Notes: a model not told the origin generated them from the sequence alone. Positions 34,433-42,828 are shown, numbered from the stretch's first letter. The stretch: 64,000 nt of DNA from Granulicella paludicola (GCF_025685545.1 NZ_JAGSYC010000025.1:62001-126000), one strand, 5' to 3'. Numbers and translations: made by a program.

Positions 34433-35650
34433 CTACTGCTGGGGCTGGACAGGCACCGTAGCGTTTACGCCGTAAAGGTCGCCTGTGAGCAGCAGCGGCT
34501 GGTCGACGCCTCCGTATTTGGCAGTGATACGTTCCTTGTCCTGCGGCGGAAAGGGACTGCCGTTCTGCGGTGCGGACGCTTCCCAGATAACGTCACGCGC
34601 ATTGCTGACGCGCAGGATGTAATCGCCATCGGGAACGAACTCGAAATGGAAGAGGCCATCTTCGCGCTCGATGTCGGTCGTTGCAACTTCCTTGTTCGTA
34701 TCGCGGTCGACGAGCGCAACGGTGGCCGCGTTCACGGGATGGCTGTCCGCACCTGCGAGGACGCGACCGGTAAGTTTGTGGAGCTTCGCGATCGGCAGCG
34801 TCATATCTTGCCCCGTTCGTGACTGTCCTGCGCCGAGCTTGAGGCTCGCGGCCTGGTCGATGCGCGGCGTTCCACCGCCGAAGAAAGTGAGCGCGAAGCC
34901 GAAGGTCTGCATTACAAACTGCATCTGATTGCCGCCCATGTTGGCGGTGACGTTCTTTGCTCCGACGAGCTGTAGCGTGGCTTCAACCATGTACTCGTCT
35001 GGAAGCAGCGAGGCGACGCGGTAATAACCGCGGTCATCAGTCTCTGTGTCGGGTGTGAAAGACGCGCCGCGTGGCAGATCGATCCACTGGCCGTCGTGAT
35101 TTTTGTGCTGCACCTTGACGCGCACGCCAGCGGCTGGACTGCCATCGTCGTAGAGGATGAGTCCGCTGATGGCAGCGCCGCGTTCGAGTTGGACCTGTGC
35201 GACCTCGGTCTGGTTCTGCTCGACGACGACGCGGGTGAGTTTGCGGGCAAGCTGATCGCGAATCTCAGGCGTGGGCTTGGTGAGCTGTTCTTCCGTGAAA
35301 AGGTTGCGGGGATTGATGTAGCCAGGCTCGTCGACGATCACGTAATACGCGCCAGCGTGGACTTTGGTGAGGGTGAAGCTGCCGTCAAGCGTTGTGGTGA
35401 CGGTGTCGCTGCGCTGGGCTGTGTTTGTCTTCGCGGGAGCGCCGTTGATGGAGGCCGCATCGGTGGAACCCAGCTTCGCTTCCTGTGGAACGGGTTCGAG
35501 AAAGACCTTGGCAAAGCGCGCTGGCTCATTGGTGTCGGAGCAGTAGACGTGACCTGTGACGGTTCCTGTTGGTTCGGTGCGCGCGTTGGCCGTGGCCGTC
35601 TGCGCGGAGGCAGCGGTGGTGATGAGGAGCAGCAGAGGCCAAAGGCGCAT
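34433..35650 (-). CDS. secreted carboxypeptidase-regulatory-like domain protein
   Basis: The 405-aa protein has a signal peptide (RLWPLLLLITTAASAQ) and three beta-sandwich repeats of the carboxypeptidase-regulatory/Cna-B type: GTVTGHVYCSDTNEPARFAKV, AAISGLILYDDGSPAAGVRV and HKLTGRVLAGADSHPVNAATV. Each ends in a segment such as DDRGYYRVASLLPDEYMVEA. Such domains are abundant in Acidobacteria and usually serve as cell-surface or binding modules without enzymatic activity. It ends 3 bp from the convergent SGNH gene and is followed upstream by the alditol-oxidase-like gene on the same strand (60-bp gap), so the two may be one transcript. Confidence 0.85.
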   Translation of the reverse strand: MRLWPLLLLITTAASAQTATANARTEPTGTVTGHVYCSDTNEPARFAKVFLEPVPQEAKLGSTDAASINGAPAKTNTAQRSDTVTTTLDGSFTLTKVHAGAYYVIVDEPGYINPRNLFTEEQLTKPTPEIRDQLARKLTRVVVEQNQTEVAQVQLERGAAISGLILYDDGSPAAGVRVKVQHKNHDGQWIDLPRGASFTPDTETDDRGYYRVASLLPDEYMVEATLQLVGAKNVTANMGGNQMQFVMQTFGFALTFFGGGTPRIDQAASLKLGAGQSRTGQDMTLPIAKLHKLTGRVLAGADSHPVNAATVALVDRDTNKEVATTDIEREDGLFHFEFVPDGDYILRVSNARDVIWEASAPQNGSPFPPQDKERITAKYGGVDQPLLLTGDLYGVNATVPVQPQQ

Positions 35651-35709
35651 GAGGAGATTATCTCCGATGGAGTGGAGTTCTCCGATGTGACGCGTGCGTT
35701 GATGCAGCG

Positions 35710-37065
35710 TTAGCCGAAGATGTTGGTGTCGAGAAATTGGTTGCGGAACCTACCCTGCGGGTCGTGCTGCCTCGTCAGGGCTTTGTAGGAGTCCATCTTC
35801 GGATAACGCGCGGCAAGCTGAGCAGGCGGAACGCGGAAGACCTTAGCCCAGTGCGGTCGCGCATCGAAGGGAGCGAGCTTTTCTTCGATGTAGGGAACGA
35901 GCGCGTTGATGGCATCTGTTTCCGGTTTGAAGGTGAAGTGAATTGCGAGTGAGTCGCGCTGGTACGCCATGCTGGTCCAGAGCTCGTCGGCGGCGATGGA
36001 GCGAATTTCGGTGATGAACAGATGCGGCGTGATTTTGTCGCGCAGGCTTTCGACGGCTCGGATGGCTTCGTAGCCGCGGTTGCGGGGGACGAAGTATTCA
36101 GTTTGAATCTCGGCGCCACTGGAAGGCGTGAAGTTCATCTTGAAGTGCGGGAGCCGTTCGTACCAGGGACCGACGACGCCGAGTTGCGGTGTGCAGCTTT
36201 CGGCGGAATGATCGTCGATCGGATGCATGTCGCGCGTTGCGGCTTTGGCTCCGTAGAACTCGGGTGCGATGGCGCGGTGTTCGCCGGGAGCGACACGGTA
36301 CTTGAGCCAGACCTGGTTGACGTTGTCGTTCTGCCAGTTAGTGAAGAGGCTGACGCTGTAGTCGTGGGACATGATGTCTTCGAGGTTGTGCTCGAGCTGA
36401 TCCATCGACATGTTTCGGTAGACGAGCTGCGCCATGTCGTAGCGCGGTTGCAGGTCGAGCGTGACCTTGGTGACAATGCCGAGAGCTCCCAGCGCGACGA
36501 CGGTGCCGAGGAAGTTGTCGCCGTCTTTGGCGCGCGAGAGATGGACGAGTTTGCCGTCGGCGTTGACGAGTTCGAGTGAGGAGACGGCGCTGGAGAGGTT
36601 CTTGTTGTGGACTCCGGAACCGTGCGTTGCGGTGGCTATCGCTCCAGCGACGGTGATGTGCGGAAGTGAGGCGAGGTTGTGGAGCGCGAAGCCCTGCTTG
36701 TCGATGACCGGAGCGAGCGTGCCGTAACGAACGCCTGCGCCGACAGTGACAGTTCGCGCGGCGGCGTCGACTGCGATGGAGTCGAAGTGCTCGAGCGAGA
36801 CCTGATTGGTGAGGCTGTCGGCGATGGCATTGAAGGAGTGGCGCGAGCCGAGGGCGCGTAGCTTCGGGCACTTCACCACGATCTGCTGCAGCTCTTCTAT
36901 CGAGGTTGGCTTATAGAGATGATCTGCGTGATAGGTGAGATTTCCGGCCCAGTTGGTGCGAGGTGTCGATGATGTCTGCATAAGGTCTTCAGCGGAGGCG
37001 AAACGAGAGAGCAGAGCTCCGGTGGCGATGGTTGCGGATGTCTTGAGGAACTCTCGCTTGTTCAT
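35710..37065 (-). CDS. FAD-linked alditol-oxidase-like oxidoreductase
   Basis: The 451-aa protein is a vanillyl-alcohol-oxidase-family flavoenzyme. LRALGSRHSFNAIAD carries His76, the residue that binds FAD covalently in Streptomyces alditol oxidase (AldO). Then come HITVAGAIATATHGSG and ALGALGIVTKV for the FAD domain, and the C-terminal HWAKVF and DPQGRFRNQFL. It probably oxidises a sugar alcohol or sugar with O2, making H2O2. The N-terminus (KREFLKTSATIATGALLS) is Tat-like, suggesting export with the flavin already bound. The substrate cannot be fixed from sequence; L-gulonolactone-type substrates are an alternative. Confidence 0.87.
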   Translation of the reverse strand: MNKREFLKTSATIATGALLSRFASAEDLMQTSSTPRTNWAGNLTYHADHLYKPTSIEELQQIVVKCPKLRALGSRHSFNAIADSLTNQVSLEHFDSIAVDAAARTVTVGAGVRYGTLAPVIDKQGFALHNLASLPHITVAGAIATATHGSGVHNKNLSSAVSSLELVNADGKLVHLSRAKDGDNFLGTVVALGALGIVTKVTLDLQPRYDMAQLVYRNMSMDQLEHNLEDIMSHDYSVSLFTNWQNDNVNQVWLKYRVAPGEHRAIAPEFYGAKAATRDMHPIDDHSAESCTPQLGVVGPWYERLPHFKMNFTPSSGAEIQTEYFVPRNRGYEAIRAVESLRDKITPHLFITEIRSIAADELWTSMAYQRDSLAIHFTFKPETDAINALVPYIEEKLAPFDARPHWAKVFRVPPAQLAARYPKMDSYKALTRQHDPQGRFRNQFLDTNIFG

Positions 37066-37127
37066 AGTGTCCGATTTCTCCGGTGATGAAGTCGAGACAT
37101 TCTATGCGTTGCGAGGCGGGCCTGGCA

Positions 37128-37260
37128 GGTATCCCCCTCCCCCCCATACTTTTGAGGCAAAGTCTTGCGATGAAAGTGGATAGCTCTGGACTTACGTGTT
37201 GCAGGTCTGCGGTGAGGGTAAAAGCAAAGGCCACCTGCGGTTTGCGGGTGGCCTTTCTTG
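37128..37260 (+). ncRNA. candidate small RNA or dispersed element with its own terminator
   Basis: In the 420-bp gap between divergent genes a run CCCCCTCCCCCCC (37134-37146) is followed by about 80 bp of non-coding sequence and then a strong terminator: AAAGGCCACC pairing with GGTGGCCTTT, then CTTG. No reading frame explains the terminator, since the upstream gene points the other way. A short transcribed RNA or a mobile repeat carrying one would explain it. The boundaries are approximate. Confidence 0.4.
37226..37260 (+). terminator. orphan rho-independent terminator
   Basis: A 10-bp perfect stem (AAAGGCCACC / GGTGGCCTTT) with an 11-nt loop and a T-rich end. It has no upstream coding gene on its strand. 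Confidence 0.8.
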
Positions 37261-37487
37261 ATTTCTGAATTAAGGATAGCAGGTTGGAGGTAGTGAACAT
37301 GCAAAAAGTTTTAGGGGTGAATCGCCAGTGTTTATAGGGGTTTTGGAGTGATGAAGGTCGATAAGGGGGTTGACAGGATTTGTGGTGAAAAGTCGGTAGC
37401 TGTGCGGGTATCCGTTGGGAGACTTGTGACGAGGGTTGGAGCGCGGCTAGGGTTAAGGGACGCGGTTTCTCGCGCAGGAGTGGATGG

Positions 37488-38009
37488 ATGATGCGTTTGT
37501 CGGGCTTGCGGTGCTTGTTGGTTGTGGGGCTGGGTTTGCTGGGTGCAGGTGTCTCGAAGGCCCAGGTTGGGGTGTACGGGGCGTTTTCTACGGCACAGTT
37601 GACGGCGGCGAATACGCCTCGGATCTATGGGGGGATGTTCGGTGTGTACTACGACGCGAAGCACTATCCGGGGATTTCGTTGGGGTTAGATGGGCGATTC
37701 ACGGCGCTGCCGTCGAACAGCAGTACTTCGACGAAGAGTGTGCTGGTAGGGCCGCGTGCTGTGGTGCATATTCCGCTGGTGCCACTGCGGGTGTTTGGCG
37801 AGGCGCTGATCGGTGGCGCTCATACGACGACCGGGCAGGGAACGGCCCACTATGACGGCGGCGGGATGGAGACGGCGTGGAATATTGGCGTCGATGCGAC
37901 GATCTTTCCGCATCTCGACTGGCGGGTGCTCGAGTTCGACGATGGGCACATCATTGGGGTGGCTTCGGGAATCAAGACGGTGTCGAGCGGCGTGGTGGTG
38001 AGGTTTTGA
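37488..38009 (+). CDS. outer-membrane beta-barrel protein
   Basis: This 173-aa protein has a signal peptide (LRCLLVVGLGLLGAGVSKAQ) and alternating amphipathic strands (GVYGAFSTAQL, YGGMFGVYYDA, ISLGLDGRFTA, LVGPRAVVHIP, FGEALIGGAH, WNIGVDATIF). It ends in GVVVRF, the terminal Phe signal for BAM-dependent insertion. It is probably an eight-stranded opacity-like barrel of unknown role. GGAG in GCAGGAGTGG precedes ATG 37488. It is followed 42 bp later by an HTH gene on the same strand. Confidence 0.78.
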   Translation: MMRLSGLRCLLVVGLGLLGAGVSKAQVGVYGAFSTAQLTAANTPRIYGGMFGVYYDAKHYPGISLGLDGRFTALPSNSSTSTKSVLVGPRAVVHIPLVPLRVFGEALIGGAHTTTGQGTAHYDGGGMETAWNIGVDATIFPHLDWRVLEFDDGHIIGVASGIKTVSSGVVVRF

Positions 38010-38050
38010 GGGCAGGGGCTAGGAAACGGGGAGTAGGAGTGGAGGTGAAT

Positions 38051-38443
38051 ATGACAAGTACCGTTATCGGGATTCGGCCGATTAAGACAGAAGAAGATTA
38101 TGACGCTGCGGTGAAGCGGATTGAGACGCTCATGAGCGCAGCCCCGGGCAGCCCAGAGGAAGACGAACTGGATATGCTGGCCACGCTGGTGTGCGCATAT
38201 GAAGAGAAGCACTTCCCCATGGACCCGCCCGAGCCGATAGCGGCGATCCAGTTCCAGATGGAGCAGCAGGGGCTGACGCGGAAAGACCTGGAACCGATGA
38301 TCGGAAGCCGCGCACGGGTGTCGGAGGTTTTGGCTGGGAAGCGGCGGTTGACGCTGCCGATGATCCGGCGGGTAAGAGATGGGTTGGGGATCTCGGCGGA
38401 TGTGTTGGTGGGGACGGGGAAGGTGGCGGGGCGGAAGCGGTAG
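38051..38443 (+). CDS. orphan HigA-like antitoxin/regulator
   Basis: The 130-aa protein matches the HigA-type antitoxins of COG5499: an N-terminal helical part (IRPIKTEEDYDAAVKRIETLMSA, then EEDELDMLATLVCAYEEKHFP), and a C-terminal XRE HTH (LTRKDLEPMIGSRARVSEVLAGKRRLTLPMIRRV). In complete systems it pairs with a HigB/HicA-like toxin encoded just before it. Here the preceding gene is an outer-membrane protein, so the antitoxin is an orphan, or now regulates neighbours such as the glycosylase-like gene 77 bp downstream. GGAGGTG lies just before ATG 38051. Confidence 0.82.
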   Translation: MTSTVIGIRPIKTEEDYDAAVKRIETLMSAAPGSPEEDELDMLATLVCAYEEKHFPMDPPEPIAAIQFQMEQQGLTRKDLEPMIGSRARVSEVLAGKRRLTLPMIRRVRDGLGISADVLVGTGKVAGRKR

Positions 38444-38478
38444 GTGCACCAAAAATAAAACTCCGCAATGGGCTTGTA

Positions 38479-38520
38479 TTGAGAAAATTCGTGCCTCAGG
38501 CTATATGAGGAGGGCACGAA
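38479..38520 (+). promoter_or_regulatory. promoter with a dyad covering the RBS
   Basis: TTGAGA (38479-38484) and TATATG (38502-38507) are spaced 17 bp as in a sigma-70 promoter. An inverted repeat TTCGTGCC (38488-38495) / GGCACGAA (38513-38520) overlaps the -10 and the Shine-Dalgarno AGGAGGG (38508-38514). As DNA it could be an operator; as RNA, transcribed from further upstream, it would hide the ribosome binding site right before ATG 38521. Confidence 0.6.
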
Positions 38521-39183
38521 ATGGACAACAACACTCGGACGGTAGAAGTCGCACAATTATGGGAACGCCTTGAAGCCATGGAAAATGATCTTCGTTTCGA
38601 CGGTAAGCACTATCCGAGGGGTATGTGTCGGTTTCCATTTCGGTTAGCGGGACAGGGGTTCTTTCCGGGCGGTGATGGAATGTGGAGAGATGACGGTGAG
38701 CTTGCTTCTCAAAAAGCGGGCAAAATCCAGCAAGGTGGTGTGCTTTTTCTAGGAAATGATTTTGGCGTTCTTGATAGCTACAAAAAGCTGGAAAAGAAGG
38801 GTTTTGAAAATGTGCCAACATGGCGTCACATCAAATTGCGCGCAGCATCTGCCGGCATTCCGTCCGAACTGACATTCTTTACTAACGCGATCATGGGCCT
38901 CCGTATAGACGGTAAAGCACTATCCCCGCGCAGTTGGCAGACTATGGCGGGCGTTCCCAAATTTTGCGAGGAGTTTCTTGACTTTCAATTGACGACAGTA
39001 AAGCCTCGCTTGACCGTCGTCATGGGGCCGCACGCTAAAGACGCTTTCGATGCTCTTGCGACCAAATCAAAAGCTGGCAAAGTGCTATACACAACACATC
39101 CATATGCAGACTTCAATTTTCCTCCTGCGAGACGCGCAGCTGACATAGCGGAGCTCAAGGCATCCTGGCAGCTGGTATCTTAG
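38521..39183 (+). CDS. uracil-DNA-glycosylase-superfamily-like protein
   Basis: This 220-aa protein is tentatively placed in the UDG superfamily: GGVLFLGNDFG resembles motif A, TNAIMGLR and FLDFQLTTVKPRLTVVMGPHA resemble the central core (KPRLIVALG-like strand), and TTHPYADFNFP resembles the His-Pro motif B. The key residues differ from well-studied families, so substrate specificity is open. Codon use and base composition are clearly more A+T-rich than the surroundings, suggesting acquisition by transfer. It sits behind an orphan HigA-like gene and an RBS-covering dyad, and before a cluster of palindromic repeats. Confidence 0.5.
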   Translation: MDNNTRTVEVAQLWERLEAMENDLRFDGKHYPRGMCRFPFRLAGQGFFPGGDGMWRDDGELASQKAGKIQQGGVLFLGNDFGVLDSYKKLEKKGFENVPTWRHIKLRAASAGIPSELTFFTNAIMGLRIDGKALSPRSWQTMAGVPKFCEEFLDFQLTTVKPRLTVVMGPHAKDAFDALATKSKAGKVLYTTHPYADFNFPPARRAADIAELKASWQLVS

Positions 39184-39420
39184 CCCGCATATGATGTCGG
39201 GCATTCAGCCCTCTGGGTCTTGGTTGGCTGTTTACCTGGGGCGTTGCCCCAGGCTGGTATGAAGCGCGCCTTTGGCGCTGAAGGCGCTGGCAGTACTGAT
39301 GGAACAGCAGATTCCCTTCGGGAATGACAGTAAGAAAAGCAAGTGCAAGAGCCACTGCGGGTCTCTCCACTGCGCGTCACAAAGACAAGGGCGTGATGCT
39401 CCGGTCGAGATGACAAAGTT
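39183..39420. repeat. cluster of palindromic intergenic repeats
   Basis: The 245-bp gap contains several palindromes in series: GCCCG..CGGGC (39183-39202), CCTGGGGCGTTGCCCCAGG (39235-39253), a GCGCCTTTGGCGC core (39265-39278), and then a REP-like piece GCAGATTCCCTTCGGGAATGACA at about 39307-39328. Near 39413 another GAGATGACA end appears. No reading frame is supported. The arrangement looks like a composite of dispersed elements. Confidence 0.65.
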
Positions 39421-39428
39421 GTGGAAGG

Positions 39429-41117
39429 TTAGGCGATGGCTTTGGCTACCAAGGCTTTGGCTTCGGTTTGGATTTGGGTGAGGTGGTCGGGGCCGAGGAA
39501 GCTTTCGGCGTAGATTTTGTAGACGTCTTCGGTGCCGGAGGGGCGGGCGGCGAACCAGCCGTTTTCGGTGGTGACCTTCAGGCCTCCGATGCTGGCGTGG
39601 TTGCCGGGGGCTTCGGTGAGGATGGCGGTGATGGGCTCTCCGGCGAGTTCTTTGGCGGTGACCTGTGAGGGCGAGAGCTTGCTTAGCTTGGCCTTCTCTT
39701 CCTTGGTGGCTGCGGCGTCGATGCGTTGGTAAACGGGGTCGCCGTATTTGTGGGTGAGCTCGGTGTAGAGCTGGCCGGGGTCTTTGGCGGTGCGGGCGGT
39801 CATCTCGGCGGCGAGGAGGCCGAGGATGAGGCCGTCCTTGTCGGTGGTCCAGACCTTGCCGTTGGTGCGGAGGAAGGTGGCGCCGGCGGACTCTTCGCCG
39901 ACGAAGCCCAGGGTGCCGTCGATCAAGCCGTCGACGAACCACTTGAAGCCGACGGGGACTTCGAGCATGGGGCGGTTGAGGCCCTTGGCGACGCGGTCGA
40001 TGATGCTGGAGGAGACGAGGGTCTTGCCGATGCCGACCTTTTCAGACCACTGCGGGCGATTGGTGAAGAGGTACTGAATGCAGACGGCGAGGTAGTGGTT
40101 GGGGTTGAGCAGGCCGACGGATTTGCAGACGATGCCGTGGCGATCGTGGTCGGTGTCGCAGCCCCAGGCGACGTCGAAGGAATCTTTGTTGGCGATCATG
40201 CTGGCCATCGCGTTGGGCGAGGAGCAGTCCATGCGGATCTTCTTGTCCCAGTCGAGGGTCATGAAGCGGAAGGTGGGGTCGACGTAGGGATTGAGGATGG
40301 TGAGGGGAAGCTTGTAGAGCTCGGCGATGCGAGGCCAGTAGTGGACGCCGGCTCCACCGAGGGGGTCGACGGCGAGCTTGAGGCCGGTGCCGGCGAGGAC
40401 GGAGAAGTCGATGATGTTGCCGAGGTCGCCGACGTAGGCGGAGATGTAGTCGTGGCGGTGGGTGGTGTCGGATTTGATGGCCTTACCGTAGTTGAGGCGC
40501 TTGACGCCCTGGAGCTTGGCCGCGATGAGTTCGTTGGCGCGATCCTGAATCCACTTGGTGGCAGTCGTGTCGGCGGGGCCGCCGTTGGGCGGGTTGTACT
40601 TGAAGCCGCCGTCCTCGGGGGGATTGTGCGACGGGGTGATGACGATGCCGTCGGCGAGCCCGAGCGTGCGGCCATTGTTGTATTGCAGAATGGCGTGCGA
40701 GAGCGCGGGGGTGGGGGTGTAGCCGGGGGCGCCGTTGGTTTCGGGGCAGCCTGCGTCGATGTAGACGTTGACGTCGTTGGCGGCGAGGACTTCGAGCGCG
40801 GTGCAGAAGGCGGGCTCGGAGAGGGCGTGGGTGTCCTGTGCGAGGAAGAGTGGGCCGTTGGTGCCCTGGGTGGCGCGGAACTCGACGATGGCCTGCGTGA
40901 TGGCGAGGATGTGCGCGTAGTTGAAGCTGGTGTGGAGCGAGGAGCCGCGATGGCCGGAGGTGCCGAAGGAGACCTTTTGCGAGGGCTCGTTGGGGTCGGG
41001 ATGGTTCGCGTAGAAGGCGGTGACGAGGCGCGGAAGGTTCACGAGCTTGTCAGGGGATGCGAGGTGGCCGGGCGTGTTGAGAGCGGTGTCGTTCGGTGCG
41101 GGCATGGTGGAAAGCAT
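39429..41117 (-). CDS. pgm: phosphoglucomutase (alpha-D-glucose phosphate-specific)
   Basis: The enzyme interconverts glucose 1-phosphate and glucose 6-phosphate. The 562 aa match the usual size (about 546-560). Visible are VSFGTSGHRGSSLHTSFN at the N-terminus, the phosphoserine loop VITPSHNPPEDGGFKYNPPNGG, the metal-binding loop WGCDTDHDRHGIV, the sugar-binding GEESAGATFLR and the C-terminal phosphate loop ARPSGTEDVYKIYAES. An internal ATG (MPAPND, 41105) could be the true start. It is followed by the repeat cluster and preceded by an unrelated transporter operon. Confidence 0.96.
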   Translation of the reverse strand: MLSTMPAPNDTALNTPGHLASPDKLVNLPRLVTAFYANHPDPNEPSQKVSFGTSGHRGSSLHTSFNYAHILAITQAIVEFRATQGTNGPLFLAQDTHALSEPAFCTALEVLAANDVNVYIDAGCPETNGAPGYTPTPALSHAILQYNNGRTLGLADGIVITPSHNPPEDGGFKYNPPNGGPADTTATKWIQDRANELIAAKLQGVKRLNYGKAIKSDTTHRHDYISAYVGDLGNIIDFSVLAGTGLKLAVDPLGGAGVHYWPRIAELYKLPLTILNPYVDPTFRFMTLDWDKKIRMDCSSPNAMASMIANKDSFDVAWGCDTDHDRHGIVCKSVGLLNPNHYLAVCIQYLFTNRPQWSEKVGIGKTLVSSSIIDRVAKGLNRPMLEVPVGFKWFVDGLIDGTLGFVGEESAGATFLRTNGKVWTTDKDGLILGLLAAEMTARTAKDPGQLYTELTHKYGDPVYQRIDAAATKEEKAKLSKLSPSQVTAKELAGEPITAILTEAPGNHASIGGLKVTTENGWFAARPSGTEDVYKIYAESFLGPDHLTQIQTEAKALVAKAIA

Positions 41118-41166
41118 ACCGCTTTGGATGCGGATTGGCGAAGTCGGGATGGTGAAGCGCGTAACT

Positions 41167-42396
41167 CTAGACGGACACCATTTCTGCCGCTGCAGCTTTC
41201 TTCACGCGGGATTGATAGAGGAGGCCGACCAGGAGGGCGGCGAAGCCTGAGGCGGCTCCGATGGCGAGCGACCAGCGGGGGCCGAAGTGATCGGCGGTCC
41301 AGCCGACGATGGGGGCTCCAAGGGGAGTGGTGCCCATGGCGATGGCAAGCATGATGGCCATGACGCGGCCGCGCATGGCGGGTTCGGTGGAGAGTTGGAC
41401 GAGGCTATTGGTGGAGGTGGTGAAGGTCTGGGCGGCGACTCCGATGAGGACGAGGACGCAGCCGAAGAGCCAGTAGTTGGGCATGATGGCGGCGAGCGAG
41501 CAGCCGACGCCGAAGATGGCTGCGCCGATGAGGAGAAGCGAGAGGCGAGGCTTCTCGCGGCGGGCGGCAAGCAGAGCTCCGCAGACGGAGCCGACGGCCA
41601 TGGTGGAGGAGAGGATGCCGTACTCGCCCGCACCGGCGTGGAAGACGGTGACGGACATGGTCGAGATGAAGATGGGGAAGTTCAGGCCGAAGGTGCCGAC
41701 CAGAAAGATCATGAAGAGGACGACCTTGAGGTCGGGGCGCGCCCAGACGTAACGGAAGCCGTCGATGAGCGAACCGCGGGCCTTGGAGGCGCGCTCGTTG
41801 ACGTAGAGCTCGTCGAGGCGCAGCAGGCTGAGCGAGATGAGTACGGCGATGAAGGAGACTCCGTTGAGGAGGAAGACCCAGCCGGTGCCGATGGCGGCGA
41901 TAAGCAGACCGGCGATGGCGGGGCCAATCATGCGGCCACTGTTGAAGGATGTGGAATTGAGCGAGATGGCATTGGAGAGATGTGCTTCGTCGACGAGCTC
42001 GGAGACGAAGGTCTGGCGTGCAGGGGCATCAAAGGCAGCAGCGCAGCCGAGGAGGCCGGCGAAGATGTAGACCTCCCAGAGCGTGACGAGGTGGGTGACG
42101 GTTAGCAGACCGAGGCCGATGGCGAGGATGCCCATCGTCGCCTGCGTGGCGAAGAGCAGCTTGCGGCGGTCCATGTGGTCCGCGGCAAAGCCGGTGAGAG
42201 GGAGCAGCAGGACCTGTGGACCGAACTGGAGGCCCATGACGATGCCGACGGAGGTGGCGTTGTGGTGAGTGAGCTCGGTGAGAACGAGCCAGTCCTGGCC
42301 GACTCGCTGCATCCAGGTGCCGATGTTGGAGATGAGCGCGCCAGCTGCCCAGAGGCGGTAGTTGCGGATGGCGAGCGAGCGGAAGGTGCCGGTCAT
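41167..42396 (-). CDS. MFS transporter, enterobactin-exporter-like
   Basis: This 409-aa protein has twelve predicted helices and resembles the DHA3/EntS-type MFS group: FRSLAIRNYRLWAAGALISNIGTWMQRVGQDWLVL at the N-terminus, GFAADHMDRRKLL in the first cytoplasmic loop, DAPARQTFVSELV and PAMRGRVMAI later. These often export small molecules such as siderophores or drugs. It begins at ATG 42396 and overlaps the stop of the preceding small membrane gene by 4 bp (ATGA), so translation is coupled. The frame is open far upstream, but that part shadows the neighbour. Confidence 0.88.
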   Translation of the reverse strand: MTGTFRSLAIRNYRLWAAGALISNIGTWMQRVGQDWLVLTELTHHNATSVGIVMGLQFGPQVLLLPLTGFAADHMDRRKLLFATQATMGILAIGLGLLTVTHLVTLWEVYIFAGLLGCAAAFDAPARQTFVSELVDEAHLSNAISLNSTSFNSGRMIGPAIAGLLIAAIGTGWVFLLNGVSFIAVLISLSLLRLDELYVNERASKARGSLIDGFRYVWARPDLKVVLFMIFLVGTFGLNFPIFISTMSVTVFHAGAGEYGILSSTMAVGSVCGALLAARREKPRLSLLLIGAAIFGVGCSLAAIMPNYWLFGCVLVLIGVAAQTFTTSTNSLVQLSTEPAMRGRVMAIMLAIAMGTTPLGAPIVGWTADHFGPRWSLAIGAASGFAALLVGLLYQSRVKKAAAAEMVSV

Positions 42397-42728
42397 GGGC
42401 GCTGCGATTCTGTGGGGTTGTTGCCGCCGTGGAGCTTGCCGAAGTTGTGGGCGGTGAAGATGCCGAAGAGCAGGATGCCGAGACCGAAGGCTGCGATCTG
42501 GAAGGTGTTGCGGACGTCGAAGGTGCCGACGCGGAAGAGCAGGAAGTAGAAGGCGATGAGGTTTGCGAAGCCCCAGATGACGTTCACCGTGGAGGATGAG
42601 AGGCCCTTGCCGGGAGGTTTGGCGAAGGGACTCTGAAAGGGCTGGCCCATGACACCGCGAACGAAGTGCGGGATCGCATTGGTGAGGAAGGCTCCGGCGA
42701 AGAAGTAGGCGATGGGATGGTTGGGCAT
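42393..42728 (-). CDS. small membrane protein coupled to the MFS gene
   Basis: This 111-aa protein has four hydrophobic segments: AYFFAGAFLTNAIPHFV, a central VIWGFANLIAFYFLLF, and FQIAAFGLGILLFGIF. It carries a conserved-looking GVMGQPFQSPFAKPPGKG loop. No named family is recalled. Its TGA overlaps the ATG of the MFS gene, which points to a joint function such as an accessory subunit. The Met-Pro-Asn start at 42728 has no strong Shine-Dalgarno. The upstream 100 bp hold palindromic repeats. Confidence 0.75.
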   Translation of the reverse strand: MPNHPIAYFFAGAFLTNAIPHFVRGVMGQPFQSPFAKPPGKGLSSSTVNVIWGFANLIAFYFLLFRVGTFDVRNTFQIAAFGLGILLFGIFTAHNFGKLHGGNNPTESQRP

Positions 42729-42756
42729 AGTGTCCTCTAAGTGGGGCGGGGTTCCC

Positions 42757-42825
42757 TCCGGGGCTAAAGCCCCGATATCTAGGATGGAGTTTGATGGACG
42801 GGCTGAAGCCCGTCCCCTTCAAAAC
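42757..42825. repeat. paired palindromes of a dispersed repeat
   Basis: Two palindromes follow each other: CGGGGCTAAAGCCCCG (42759-42774) and GACGGGCTGAAGCCCGTC (42797-42814), then CCTTCAAAACGATTC. I recall a repeat of this general design (GGGCTxAAGCCC pairs followed by CCTTCAAAAC) as common between genes in Acidobacteria. It lies between the isochorismatase and the small membrane gene and may act as an RNA-stabilising or terminating hairpin. Confidence 0.7.
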
Positions 42826-42828
42826 GAT

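Noticed and set aside
38521-39183. toxin partner of the orphan HigA-like gene
   Set aside because: It is 220 aa, lies downstream rather than upstream, and has no RelE/HigB-like features; the UDG-like pattern fits better.
39726-41354. 542-codon + strand frame opposite pgm
   Set aside because: Its Gly/Val/Asp/Glu-rich composition is the mirror of codon bias in pgm; there is no RBS and no recognisable domain.
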